Source of the DNA: Straminergon stramineum
Lineage: Eukaryota; Streptophyta; Bryopsida; Hypnales; Calliergonaceae
DNA: 64,000 bases
NCBI GenBank assembly: GCA_963920665.1
Contig: OY987268.1
Coordinates: 5,644,501 to 5,708,500 of the forward strand
Direction: 5' to 3'
A program made the translations under genes and the position numbers. The first letter of the stretch is position 1, and each line of letters starts with the position of its first letter. The notes beneath the pieces were generated by a model. It was not told the DNA's origin. It searched no databases and was given only the letters and a program-made list of their open reading frames with translations. Positions 1-15,000 of this stretch are shown here, one piece after another.

Positions 1-3000
1 GAGGAGTTAAAGCTCGTTCAAGATATTATCTTATAGAGCCCAAAAGGTTCATTTGGGCTCCTTGTTTAATTGTAGACTATAATCACAAGACGGATACTTT
101 TGAATTGGAGTGGGATGACAATGGTGCCCAAAAATATGTTAAAAGGTGATCACTTCCATTTTGAAAAATCTTCTCAATTCATAGGGCCCTGTTCCATTGA
201 TCCTTATAACTTTTTCTCTTTAGATTATCTATTTCAAATCAACATAGTGAAGTTTTGAGTGCATGTGAATGCTTTGTGTCTAGCATGTCTCATTTCAAGA
301 AAATATGTCTTTCACATTTTCTCACCTTTCTATTTGACAACAATTCCAAGTCAATGACTTTGAATATGTTGCTGTTGAGATGTGCAGAATTAATTTGATT
401 CTAGACAGAGAAAATGAAAGTAGTTTTTTGTTGAGATTATGTGGTGCAAAGGATTTGAAAAAGAAGATTGAAGCTTCTAATGTGAGCTCATCTCACGTAC
501 AAAGTCATTAATTTACTACTTGCATTTCTTCATTAGAGTAGCATATAAACATTTTTTTGCTTACATTTTCCATCTCCTAGAGGTTTGACTATTGATAGTC
601 AATTAGACTTGTCACTTTCCACATGTATTTTCCCTTCATATGTCCACATTGTTGAATTCTACTAAGGGAATACATTGTTGTCATCTCTTTGTTTAAATTT
701 AAGCTTTATATTTTAATATTCCAAAACATACAATTGAACATATGGATGGCAACAAGTCTATCCTTAAGAACTAGATCACGAGCTCAATACCATTGGGTTT
801 CCAATTGGATTAAAAGAATGATCAAACCTTATCGAGACAAGTTTGCATAGAATAGTTGTTCCATCTATCTTATTTCTTTGTTTTGAAAATTATATTTATT
901 TTTTAAAAATGGCCTTATTGATGTTGGATTTTTTGAATACTAATCAAATCATGAATTTTTGTGTAGCGTTATATGCACTACATCAAAGGACTTCCGTTTG
1001 AGAACCCAGAACTAGTCAATGAGAAATTTGAAATCAAGGTTAGGACTTTGGTTGGTTGGGAGCTTAGTCGACGATATCCAGAAACCTTGAAGGATGTTTT
1101 GGCTGAGTGTCAAGTAGACTACCATGATGCAGTAAACAAAGCTATTCAAGACTATCGATTTGAAACTCAACTTCATGAGCGTAAAAAGTTGGTAGCTATG
1201 CAAATTTTTCCTTTGACAGGAATTAAGGCACCTTGCCCAAGGTTAGAGAGATTGAATTATGTATAATAATTATCATTAATTATCAAATTTATATACCAGA
1301 TATTGCTTTGAGTTGTTGAAGGTTGAGATGCATGAGTAGATTTTGAAAACAAATTAGATTTGATTTTAAAAATGGATTGTCCTCCCCAAATTAGATTAGG
1401 AATATTAAATCTTGAAGATCCATGATTTTTTGTGAGTAGGGGGACTTGTTGGGTTATGAATTTAGATCGTCATTGTTTTTAATTGCAATGCTTTTTGTAG
1501 CAATGAAAGCAATAAAAGAGTCAAGAATTATTTGTCTTGTCTACAATGCCATCAAATTTAGCTTCAATATTACACAATGTTGGTCAATGTTATATCTATT
1601 ATAATTCTTTTTTGATGGAAGATAAAAATCTTCATAGTGCTTGCCTATTGTGCAAGAATCCAAGTAATTATACTATTGAAATATTTAATCAACAATATGG
1701 ATCCTCTAGAAAATGCAGCATAAGAAGAAAACTTTGCTTCTAAGGTTTCTCTGTAGACCATGCACGTGTCAAAAATTCATAAACTTATCATGATTTACAA
1801 CTTGTGTTAACAAAGTACTTGTCATTGAATAAAAGAAAAATTCTCTAAAAATTGAGCAATAGTAAATATAGTGAATTAAGAGTTGTCTTTGGAGCCAAAA
1901 TCATTTGAGTAGATCAAATTATAGGAATTACCTCCACATCCATAACTTTAATGAATTGTTTGCTTTGTAAGAATGTAGGCAAGGTTGTGCCCCTACACAA
2001 TATGATCCAGAGCTAAGATTTAGAGCAATCAAAAGGTTGATACATGACACCCTTGTCATTGCTGAACTTGCTATGTTGTTTGGACTTCAACTCTTCCACA
2101 GAGAGTATGACATTAGTGAACTAAACTTAGTCAACCCGGTTCTTTTTACCAAAGAAAGGCCAATGCATTGGCCATACTTCCCACCTCTACAAGATAATTG
2201 GTGCTCTCACAGAACAAATGATCTTAAAGCTATGTAAGAATTCTTTCAGAGTGTTGAATACATTTTTACAATGAATTCTCTTTTATATCACTAGAAGAAT
2301 CTAACGTTGGTTTCAGTAGAATTTAGTTGACGCAAAATTTTGTTTTCTACCAAAAAACGCAGTTTCTGCATCAATTGAATTCTATTGAAACCAACACGGG
2401 TTTCTTCTAGTGTATCCACATTTTGACAATCATCTTCCTCTACTCATAACATTGTAATATTGGTACCAATTGCCATACTAAATAGTATTCTTTTTATTTC
2501 ATGGTAGTGTTACTTGAGGTTAGCATGCACCAATACCAAATGATCATCATTGTCAAGATACAATAGTCAAAGTAATTCAATACATGGCTTATGTCCATTG
2601 GGAAAAATGTGTTAATGTAAATATATGTAATTGATCGAGAATTCTCTTGATGTTCTCTACTTGTACGATTTTTGTCAATACATATTCTTGCATAATTACA
2701 TCCTTAGTTTATATACTTATTTAATAATAACAACTAAAGAAAGATGTTGTCATGAATGCAGGTGGATGGGGAATGTTGTTGGGCTAGTCGAAGAAATTAT
2801 ACCACCTAATAGGGTTACTAATAAGCAAAGAGATCACGTTCGCCGCTTTGCATATAGGCTCCACTACACCATGACTCAGCATCTCCATGATGTTGTCCTA
2901 AATTCTATTGCATCTTTTACAAAACTTTGGGATGCATATACTATAAAGGAGATTGTCAAAGACGATGATCTTGATGACTTTACAAATCCCTTGGGGCCAC

Positions 3001-6000
3001 CTATTGTTGAACTTGATTTTAAAAAAACTCCAATGTTCTTAATTAAGCTTGTTGTGGATTGGGAAGATCATTTTGTCTTTGTCCCTACCTTGGAGGAGAT
3101 GGAGGAGGTCATTTTGATGATGCTTGATGACATTTGCGACCATGTTGGAGGTATAGAGGACTTAGTTTCACGCCTTGATCCCAAAATTGTTGGAGTAGAA
3201 AAATTCCAAGATATCAAAACAATTGCTAGAGATCACCCCCAAGTGGAAACTCACCGAGTTATCATAAAGGTTAACACTTGTTTTTTTGAATTCTCACTTT
3301 TTATTTTTTCTATATCCCAATCAATTAACTATCTTTCATCAAAATTAGATTGTTTCAAGAATTTTCACAAATTTCTACACCATCATTGGAGGACTAATCA
3401 TGGACTGAGAGGTTTGATCTTGTACTAGCTTATTGCTTTGCCTGTATGGCCTTTTTCACTTTTCTTGTGTTTAATACTTATCCTACTTCAAGATCCTCTT
3501 TAATTAAATTTGTCTTGCTAGATCTATATGAGCGCAGAATAGCTTGAGCCAAAATATGGGCCAATGTGCTAAGTTGAAGGCGGATTACAATCCCTTTATA
3601 CCAATTACAGAGACAAACATGGAGGAATATTTGGTTGCTTTCAAGATTGAAAATAGTAGCATCGAAGCCTACGAAACAGAGGTCAATCGTCTTAATAAGG
3701 TTCAAATCTCCAATCATTTACTACTTTGTAGTTCTGGAAAATAAACCACATTGATTGCTATTGTTATCAAAATGGTAAAATTTAAGAGATTGGCATTTTC
3801 CAAACGTGCATCAAGAACTTCAAATTACATCAATTATTTTTAGAGCTTTTCACACTTGAATTTCATGATTTTGGCTTTTTGAATTATGTCATTAGTTAGT
3901 AATTGTAACCATCTTGTTGCCCTCATAATTTTGTTCCATTTTGATCATTTCTTCAATCTTCTAACTCATTTTTGATTATGACATGCTTCTTTTCATACAG
4001 ATTGCTGCTGATGTCATGGTTGCATCGAAAGACAACGTATGGTTGAATATGTTTGTTGTAGATTGCAGATCCATACAAGAATTTGTTAATAAGAAGGCAT
4101 TGCTTTTTACAAAAGAACTACTAAAGCAACAATTAGAAGCTGCTTATCAAAGAAATACTGAAGTTTGTCGAAAGTTTCAAGCAATGTCAAACATTCTAAT
4201 GAAGTACAACATCAACCTTCTTAATATGCACTTATTAGTAAATTTTATAGTGGTTTGTATAACTACAAAATCTACAACAAAGGTTCATACTTCAAGAGTA
4301 GAAAAAACTATTCAATGGGGTCTCATGGAATTCTACCATTAGATATAGGTGAGGCTGTCATGTTCATTAAATTTAAAAATGGTCAACATTGTTCAATAAG
4401 CATAAGTTTGTTGCTTAAATGATCTTTTGTATTATGTCCATGAAAAATAAGTGCATCAAAAGAATTTAGTCTACTTCATTTACTCATTCATTTAGGGATG
4501 AATAATAATATAAACATCTGTAGTACATTGAATTGCCTCCATATCTTAAAACTAACTTGGATCCTCACGTTTGTGGTGTGGTGTTCAATAGGGAATTGGA
4601 GAATGCTGAAGATTTTGCTTTTTTGCGGGAATATTTTGAAGAGAACAAGATCCGATTTAATGAGATGAAAGAATTGGTCATTGTACCTCAGAAGGTGTTA
4701 TTCTCAAGACTCATGTTTAATACAATTTATTGCTCAAAATCAAAGATTTCTAAATTTTTTTTAGAGAACTTGCCATTTGAATTTGAATGACTTTAATGTG
4801 AATGTGCATTGGAGGGGGTAGGTACTGGATTTTTTTGAAAGGAAGAGCTTTTTAATGCCAACTACAGACTCAGATTTATATTGGACTACAATTGGATGGC
4901 CTCAACAACTCCAAAAATCTTTTGAAGAATCTGAAAAAAGTCTTAATGCTGGCAAGGTGTGATGCTTATAAAATTTTTAAGTGGGGTATTGTAATTACTT
5001 GGAATTATTCATGGTGCCTTGAATCCTAGGAATCTATGATGTTCATTGTCTTGTTCATTATATCAAAAAATGATGAAAGAAGTTTGTTCAATGTTAATAA
5101 ATATGACTACGCAATGGTTGTATCTCAATAGCATCATGACCAAGCTTGAACATGCAAATGCAAGTTGTAATTAGAAAGGATGCACTACTTAGAATATTAT
5201 ATTCAATGTATCCAAAGGAAATATTAAACTTCATCAATCTTCTCTACAATTATTGCATTATGTTTGCAAATGGAAGTATAGAAAGAAGTTTGGAAATTCA
5301 ATGAGTCAAGCTTTAATTTCATCATGTTGCTAGTTCCTCAAACATAAGCTTTGTGATATCTGAGGTTCAAATTGTCCATCATTACATAGCTCTTGCTTTA
5401 ATCACCAATGAATTATGCAAATGATTACAGTTGAAATTTATGGGAGAGCTAGTGATGAACCAAATGCAACTAAAGAAAGATGTTGCTGAGGTCGAAGTTT
5501 TGGTGAAGGAATTTATGGATTTGGGAGATTTGGAGAATTGGGAAGAAAGATACATTGTTTGCACAGAAATTGAGACTAAGCTTCAAATTTGCCATAATAA
5601 GGCTGACCTATATGCAAGTAGGGAAGAGGTAGTTGTCATGAATCATCATTTATGTATAGTTGTGAAACAAAATTCAATCTTAAGACATGACTAGAAAATG
5701 TGGATAAGAAGAATACTCAAATTTTGAAGCGATCTACAATACTCGACATTCTAACAAAAATTCATCTACAATAGCTTGTTGTCAATAGTTTCATATTGAT
5801 GAGATTGTGGGGTTGTGCAGATCTTTTCTCAAATTCCACAAGAGCATCCTGCTATTGAAAGAATGGAAAAAGATTTTGAGAATCATATTTTGCTTTGGCA
5901 TACAGCCAATGATTTTCTTAGAATATATCCAAATTGGATGGATGGTCCTTTTACTCTAATTGATGGTGAAGGAATGTTGAATAATATGGACAAGTGGATT

Positions 6001-9000
6001 CGTGCATCTGCAAAATGTGCAAAGCTATTAACAAGGGAGCCCAAAATTGCCGCAGAGCTCTTGAAGAAGCAAATTATGAACTTTAATGTAAGCTAGAATG
6101 GAAAGGGATTTAATATAGCACTTAGACTCCCATCTATTGTAACTAAATTTTACTTGACACCTAGAGTTGATTATCTTATAGGAATTTTAATATTGTCTTT
6201 AGTAATTAGATTGTTTTCAAAAAATTTAAACAACATGCGTATGGAAATTGATGATGAGGGAGGCAAGAAAAGTACAATGTAGTCATGGAGAAACTTGCCT
6301 ATGATTTTACCATAAGAAAATCATGTTTTAGGTGACAATTTTAAACTAGAAGAAACCCACATTTTTGGTGATGTGCCTTGATTTTTTAGAACGGATTTTA
6401 GGGGATGCCCAATGCAACAAGCCCATGTTTTTATGTTAGAAAAAATATCACGTTGATGTTTTTTCTGACATAAAAACATGGGCTTGTTGCATTGGGCATC
6501 CCCTAAAATCCATTCCAAAAAATCCAGCCATGTCACCAAAAACACAAGTTTCTTATAGTGTTAGGTGACTTCCAATGTAAAAACCCCATGTTTTTATGTC
6601 AACAATAACATCCAACGTAACATGTTATATTGGACGTTATTGTTGACATAAAAACATGGATTCTTTATAGTGTTTGTTTAACCTTTAGATGGTAAATGGT
6701 TGTCATCTCAACTTTTGTTATATAGGCAACAAGCTTTCATTTGTTCCTTGATCTCAACTTCACCATATTTGTTTGAAAGGTGAACGTACCTATGATTTAT
6801 GCCTTGAGAAACCCGGGCATGCGTGATCGGCATTGGAAGAGATTATCTGGTCTTGTTGGTTTTGAGGTCGCATGCACCCCCGACTTTACAGGAAGGATGG
6901 CTATTGAATTGAATCTGCCAAAATATATAGCCCAATGTGAGGAAGTAAGTGAATTTGCTAGCAAAGAGCATGCCCTCGAAAAGTCGCTCGACAAAATGCA
7001 AAGTGATTGGCTTGGTGTCAAGTTTGAGTACACTGAATGGAAGGCAACAAGGACAACTATTCTCCGTGGAACTGATGATATCCAACAAATTTTGGATGAT
7101 CAATTGATCAAAACGCAATCCATGATAGCGTCACCATATATCAGTCCTTTTGAGGACCGTGTACGCATATGGTTTGAGAAGCTTCAATTCTTCAATAAGG
7201 TATATGAAATGGCTTTGTTAAAATACTTTGCTAGTTAAAACACAAGGGATTTGCAAGGATTAAATTATTAGATAGTGAATTTTGTTAAAATGGACAATCA
7301 TTCTACAACTTTGTCACTTTTTCAATGTAGATTGCGCACTCTAAAAATGGTGTATAGAATATCACCATTTTAACAAAATTTTCTATTTGGTCAAAAAAGC
7401 ATTCTTGGTCCTTTAAAGGTTGAGCTTGATGCTTTTTTTTAGACTTCATTTTAACATGCAATCTTCTATATAACTTTTGGACATAGAAGTTAAAGTTGAC
7501 AATGGCTTGGAATTTTTTGAGGTTGTTCATCAAAATTTTGCTTGACTAGATGTTGGAATCTCTTTGCTATTAGGTCTACTATGTGCAACTTGAACTAAAG
7601 TGAGTAAATTGAAACTATACAGATCTTAAAAGAATGGTTGCAATGCCAAATGCAATGGTTGTATCTTGAACCCATTTTTACTTCAGAAGATATTATGTCA
7701 CAAATGCCAACTGAAGGTCGAAGATTTAAGCTTGTAGATGGTGTGTGGAGAAAGATCATGGCAAAACTTGCCAAAAATGCTGATGCTATGACTGTAGGAG
7801 GCGATGAAGATATCATGAAACAACTACAAGACTCTAACAAAGACCTTGATTTTGTAACAAGTGGGTTGAATGAGTATCTAGAGACAAAGCGCCTAGCCTT
7901 TCCACGGTGGGTGCTTGTTATGACTTTTTATGGTTTGAAGCCAATTGATTTGCAATTTGCTAAAAATATTCAAAGTTTTCTATAGCCATAATATACATAG
8001 TTGTTTGGCTATTGATATGATAGAATAATTTTAAAATTATTCTATTGTATCACTACTATCTAAGTGCTTTTTCATTTTTCTTATCATAGATTGTATTCTT
8101 TATTGATCTAGGGTTGTTTACAGATCCTCGTGATCCATACTAGATGATAAGATAGTGGAAACTAATATCAACAACAATTTGTTCTTCTTTTCTATAAAAT
8201 CTTTCAAATTTGGTACATATTGAGGTATAAAATGTACACAAATGAAATAAGTATCTTAAAGTTTTGATAGATCACAAAAAGTTTCAAAAATGCCAAAACA
8301 TTTGAACTACAAATCTTTTTTTATAATCACCTTTATGTTCTCTTTGAGAAGCATATTTTTACAAGTCTTATTGCTAAATTAGTGATGTGGAGTGAGCCTC
8401 TATAGGTTCTATTTCTTATCGAATGATGAACTCTTGGAAATTCTTGCTGAAACCAAGGACCCATTAAAAGTGCAACCATTTTTGAAAAAGATTTTTGAAG
8501 GCATACATGGTATTCAATTCGAGAAGAACTTGGATGTCACTGCAATGATTAGTGAAGAAGGTGAAAAAATTGAATTCATCAAACCTTTCAATCCCAAAGA
8601 TGCCATGGGGTCTGTTGAGAAGTGGCTCACTCAGGTGAGGCTAGTGCAAAGATTTTGCAAATTTTTTTTCTTCCTTCAAAAATGGGTTGTCTTATCACAT
8701 GTATTAGGTCTATAAGATGTCCAATGTTTAATGTCTTTATTTGTTGTGTGAAAAACAAAGTAGACAAGTTATTAGAGTATTTTCAAATGCTTTAAAATGT
8801 GTGACAGATGCCAAGGTTTATTAGAAACAATGTTAAATATACTAGACATTGTGTTTGTCTATCAACAAAGATAACCTTGCGTCAACATCAATAGATAATT
8901 GAAAGAAAGGGAACTCTGTCGTGTCAACTTGAACTACTAAACTTATGCATCTATGCATTTTGTCCAGGCAGAAGTGCAAATGAGAACAAGTTTAAAGGAT

Positions 9001-12000
9001 GTGACAAGACGAGCTTTTGAAGCCTACATTACTACAAAACGAGTGCCTTGGATAGTTTTTTGGCCAGGCCAAGTTGTCCTATGCATATCTTCTATGTACT
9101 GGACCTTTGAAATGGGTGCTGCAATTCGCACAAATAATTTGATTGCATACGAACGCAAATGTACATCCCAGTTGCAAGATATAGTGAACAAGGTGAGTTC
9201 TACAAGGACATGTCATAGAAATTATTGTACACTTCTATAAGTAATGTAAAATGGACTATTGTTAAATAGACTATTTCAAGAATTATTACACAAAATCATT
9301 GAGGAATTGATCATAAGATGTTAAGGTATGAAAAGGTATACAAGAGGAGCATGATGAAATTTATAGGAGTATCAATAACTCATTGGAAGAATTCCGTATA
9401 AGAAATAACTTATACCTATTTGTGAAGTGTTTCTGTGATTATTCAAAATGTATAGTTCACATCTTAGGTTCGAGGCCAACTGTCAAAGTTGGAGAGGAAG
9501 ACAATTGGTGCACTCATTGTAATTGATGTGCATGCTCGAGATGTGTGCAAAATATTGGCAGAGCAAGGTGTAAATGATGAGTTGGATTTTGATTGGATAA
9601 GCCAATTGCGGTAAGATCATTTTTGAAGAGTTCAACAAGAGTTATAATGCAATAATACCAACTTGTTTTTATATCTTTTTTTATAGCACTTGTTAATTAT
9701 AGGATATAATGAATTATATTATAAAGGCTTGGAAGATAAGTGTAATAAAAAGTGAGGGATCCCAATTGGATGATTCAATTTAGAATGATCAACTTATCTA
9801 TCTAAGAAACTAAGTTGCAATTGCAATTGAATGTGTGTATCAAGATTTAGGGTCGGTAGTTTATCCAAGCTTCCTAAAAAAAAGAATTTTTGGCTCTCTT
9901 TTCAATCTTCAATCTTTCTTTTACGTTTTTGATTTTTAAGAACATGATTGAATGTATATTAGAATGAGTAATATCTTGACTTTAATATGATTGATTAATC
10001 TAGATTTGACATTTATTAAAGAATAGAAAGTGAATCACGTAGTAGTTGTTGCTAGTTTTTAACATGTATTTGACATATACATTTAAAAAATTTGGCGTTA
10101 TTTTTGAAAGAGCAAATTATGGTATGCATTGCAGATACAACTACATAGAGGATGATGAAATTGAAGTATGCATGATCAATGCTTGGCTTCTCTATGCTTT
10201 TGAGTATCTAGGCAATAGTGGGCGTTTAGTAATCACACCTTTAACAGATCGTTGCTACCGCACTCTCATGGGAGCTCTTCACCTCACTTTAGGTGGCGCT
10301 CCTGAAGGACCCGCAGGTAAGCAACATTTATTAGAAGAAAATGTTGCAAAAGTTTTGGTCCTTGAGTTTCAATCAGATCCTAAAAAGTTAACCATCTATG
10401 TATCAAATTATTATAGATTTATAGTCTTTGCCAACAAGTAATTTTTGTCACATATTGAGTGTGTTTGACATCATTCAAAACAAAAGTATTCCAAGGGTTG
10501 GTCAATAGCAAATATAGTAGGAAATGAAGAATCTTAGGATCCAAAAAACTATGGAATTTTTTTTAGTGAAAGCCATCAATTTTTCTTAGTTTCTTGAAAT
10601 AATTTTTTTCATTCTTGGTCCTTTTATCTGTTTTCGTGTCAAGAAAATATGTAGACTTTATAACAAGTTCCAACTCCTTTGTTTTGAGTTGGTTCAAAGT
10701 ATGTATTGATGGATGTGTCATCATTTCAATTATGTTGACAAATGCAAATTACTGCATTAGAAATGGATGTAAAGAAATTGGTGGAACTAAATTGTCTATC
10801 TTTTGCAACTTATAGGTACTGGGAAGACTGAGACGACTAAAGATTTAGCAAAGGCCATTGCTATGCAATGTGTGGTTTTCAATTGTTCAGATGGTTTAGA
10901 CTACTTAGCCATGGGTAAATTTTTCAAGGGGCTTGCTAGTTCTGGAGCATGGGCTTGTTTTGATGAGTTTAATCGCATCGACTTAGAGGTATCAGATTTC
11001 ATTACAATCTTAGAGAATTTTATGCCGTGTTATATATGTTCTCATATTAGGTTATTTTGGAAGTACTAATTGAAACTAACATTGATAATGTCATTGAAAT
11101 GAAAGAATAACTTCATTGATCTTTGGTTTCAAGTAGGTACTCAGTGTAATTGCTCAACAAATTTTAACAATCCAACGAGCTAAAGCTTCAAATGCAGTAA
11201 AATTTACATTTGAAGGGGTGATCCTCACATTAAAGAGGACATGCAATGTATTCATCACAATGAATCCTGGTTACGCTGGTCGTTCTGAGCTACCAGACAA
11301 TCTAAAGTCTTTATTTCGTTCTGTGGCTATGATGGTTCCTGACTATGCTCTTATTTCAGAGATCACATTATATTCCTTTGGTTACTTGGATGCTCGATCA
11401 TTGGCTCGTAAACTTGTGGCGACATATCGACTTTGTAGGTAATGATTTACTCAGTTGTTTTATGCCGTGTATGAAGCCTTAGTATTTGGATAATTACTTT
11501 GCCTTCCCTATTGTATATATTTTAACATTCAAAGTTTTAGTTGTTTGACAAGTTTTGCATTGTATTTTACTTCTTGGACTATAATTTTACACTCATGAGA
11601 TTTAATCTAGTTTGGTAGTTATGGTATTTTTGGATGTAAAACAATCATCCATGAAAATGCCAAAAGGCCTCAATCAATGCATCTGATAATAAAAAATTAA
11701 CAATGATAAAAAATTGATTCTTATTTTTCTTGTGTTTGCTAAACCTCTAAGAGACTCAATGCAAAATCCAACAATTAGATGTAGACTAGCAAAATCAAAC
11801 AAGCATCATGTTTGTACAAGTTTATGCAGTACTAATTATAACTATCGTTTTACTCAAATACCATCATGTAGATTGCAAAAATTACAACATTCAAGATGTA
11901 CAAGGCTTCTTTTGAGGTCAAAGTTTTAGTATTAGAGAACCTAGACAAAAGGCCTTGTTGCAAATTGTATTATCATTCTAGTCTCTAGTGAATGTCATCT

Positions 12001-15000
12001 TCTTGGTCTACGACTATTAATACCCTTGTATTGAAGTAGCTAGTAGTGTCATTTCTTATTCATGCAATTGACACCCTGACTTCAATTGTATTTGTACCTT
12101 CAAAATAGTGAACAACTATCAAGTCAGAACCATTATGACTATGGTATGCGAGCTGTGATTTCTGTACTTCGTACTGCTGGCGCTGTGAAGCAGAAGTTCC
12201 CTGATGAAGACGAAGGTGTTTTGATGTTGAAATCACTCAAGGATGTCAATGCTCCTAAGTTTCTTGCCCACGATGTTCCATTATTTGAAGGTATATTATC
12301 CGATTTGTTTCCTGGTGTAGTGCTCCCTGAGCCTGATTACACCGACATGACCATAGCCATTCGAAAGAACTCTTGGATTAGAAACATCCAACCCACTGCA
12401 TTCTTCCTCAAGAAGGTTAGAAATCAGATCCTCATGCAACTTTGCAGTATTAAATTTGTCCTTGTTAGTCAAAATTTGATCATTTTCATACCATTTTTTT
12501 GTCTTTTTTTAGGAATTTAGATAATTATTACTTAACTGTCTAAATTAAAAATAGACATTCTATTTTGGAAGAAACTTTGGAAATATATTTCTAATCATTC
12601 AATATATAGTACAATATTTTCAATTGAGACATTTCTCACCTTTTTTAAAGCTTTCTAAATGATTCATTTCAACTCCTGGAAGCAACTACTTTTGATCATA
12701 TGAATCTAGGTCATGAATTTGTGGTGTAATCTCCATATTGATGTTTCATACAAAGTTTTGATTGGACAATTTTTAGTGTTGAGATCTATGGTATTTTCTA
12801 TGTGCAGATCTATCAATTGTATGAAATGATTCTAGTGCGCCATGGCTTGATGCTTGTGGGCTATTCTTACGGAGCCAAAACTGAAGCATACCGCATCTTG
12901 GGGATGTCACTGACCGATATGCAAGAGAAAGGTCTAGAGGAGCGAACGGTCTTTTATGTAATGAATCCCAAATCCATTTACATTGGACAATTGTATGGTC
13001 AATTTGACCTTGTCTCTCACGAGTGGACAGATGGTGTTCTTGCTAGGTGGTTCCGACACGCAGCAGTTGACACCTCCCCTAATCGCAAGTGGGTCATTTT
13101 TGATGGACCTGTTGATGCGGTATGTATGAACTTCAACCTCAAGCTTGACAATTAATATAAGCATGTCAAGGAACTAGTTTTCTTATCTACATGTCATCAA
13201 CTCTATCATTTGACATATCTAATGATTGTTGTGAACATGGCAGGTGTGGATTGAGAACATGAACACTGTATTGGATGACAACAAAAAACTTTGTTTAATG
13301 AGTGGTGAAATTGTTCAAATGACCATGCAAATGAATCTTATATTTGAGGTACCAAGCCATCAAGGCTACATACTTTGATATCTAGTTGAATTTCCTAAGA
13401 TTATTCGTGTTGCATTTGTGCTTTTATTAGATTACATGGGAAAGTCATTGAATTTTGAATATTCCAATACAATTGAAGTCAAGGCATTTTTTTACTTCTG
13501 CAAATGATTGATATTCATATTCTTTGCTATGCATTAACTTGATTCTATTATCATCTTTGTATGTGCTCAATGATAGTAGGCTTTTAAATGAATTATACTT
13601 TCTTCAGAACTTTTAGACAACAATAATAACATCATGAAGAGAATTTTTCAATTTGGTGATTCATGGGGAGGCCTATTTAAGGTCATACTTATTATGTTTT
13701 GGCATTTTTATGTATCATGGAGAAGAATTTCTATGATTGTATAATTATTGTGAATATATGGAGATCCTAAATTATAATGTGTGTAGGTACAAGATTTGGC
13801 AGTTGCTTCTCCAGCTACAGTAAGCCGATGCGGAATGGTGTATGTAGAGCCAAGTTCCATAGGATGTTGGCCACTCATTACATCATGGATGCGACACATG
13901 AAAGAGAATTTCCCGGGGCTTGTTGCCCATTTTGAAATGATATACCAATTATTAGAGTGGTTTATAGACCCTTGTGTTGACTTTACAAAACGGCATTGTA
14001 GAGAAATATGCCCAACTGCACCAATCAACCAAGCACAAAGCTTATTAAAAATGTATGAATGTCTCCTAGATGAGTTCCGACTTGCTCCAGGTACACGAGC
14101 TTCAACAATTGGTGGCATTTCCATCAACACTCCTCCCACGGGGGAAGATATCAACACTTGGGTTCAGGCCTTGTTTACTCAAGCTCTTGTGTGGAGTGTG
14201 GGAGGAACAATTGATAATGATGGCAGGAACAAGTTGAATCTTTTCATTCGTAGGTATGCATATTCTTTTGCAACATTGCCCTTTGAACCATAAAATATAA
14301 TCACTCGAATTTTGCTATTCAACTTGTATTCTTTATGAGTTACTATTATAATGCATCATTATTCATAGGAAATGTACAATCTTTTGAATTAAACTTCATA
14401 GGGAGGTCTTTGTATTAACATTGTCATCAAAAAGAAATTTCTTCATTATCATAGGCAAGTTTTTCTATTCTTGATGTTGTTTACATTTTCATAGTATTAA
14501 TTAATAATAATAGAAATCTAGTTTAATTCTCTTAACCAAAATTTTGTTAAAATTATGGTATTTCACAAACTTGGGTATTTTTTTGTTTAGTCCATTCAGT
14601 CTAAAATCTATATTTATCCTAGACTTGAGATCTAAATTAGGAAATGAATGGAAAAATGGTATATAGAATACTACCATTTTAACAAAATTTTCCATTCTCA
14701 CACGGAAAGAACATCAAGCATTGATATAGTGTTAACTTGAAATTTTTGATTCCATGTCTATGCTTCTTGTTTTGGACTTGGAATTCCTTATTTCATCTAG
14801 ATTGAATCATGTGAGTCAAGATTGTAGTATGTGGTACTTCATGACTTATGTGTCTATGCCTTGAAGTAAGATTCAATCTTTAATTGTGGACTTCTAGTTA
14901 TCTATGCACTTTGGGGATGAATTAATAGATTATTAGGAGGGGCAATCACGGAAGAGGAGCTCGGTTTTGAGCTTAGTGCTGGACAAGTTATAAAGAAGCC

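Larger units (their letters stand above)
1..9610 (+). other. Dynein tail and linker coding exons (exons 1-16)
   Basis: Residues 1 to about 1264 of the visible protein. The first open codon is at base 3. Exon 1 runs to KYVK, and the split codon joins it to [10 protein letters not shown] in exon 2; this looks like the N-terminal block of DNAH1 that precedes the RY-H-Y-I-K-GLP segment of exon 3. Exon 5 (2762-3269) carries the conserved segment around [12 protein letters not shown]. Exons 8-13 give the linker: TTIGWPQQ in exon 9, [24 protein letters not shown] text in exon 11, and the exon 12 block [18 protein letters not shown]. Exon 14 has [11 protein letters not shown] and exon 15 WPGQVVLC, both hallmarks of dynein linkers. 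The linker is the mechanical lever that swings across the AAA ring; the tail docks to the doublet microtubule and to small accessory chains such as actin or centrin (known for the class, not visible here). Confidence 0.85.

Noticed and set aside
1537..1743. ORF of 68 codons as a possible extra dynein exon
   Set aside because: The phases and donor/acceptor sites of exons 3 and 4 join without it, and its translation has no dynein character.
14250..14253. GTATGC as donor of exon 23
   Set aside because: Using it breaks the frame into AITEEELGF of the next exon; GTAGGT four bases earlier keeps it.
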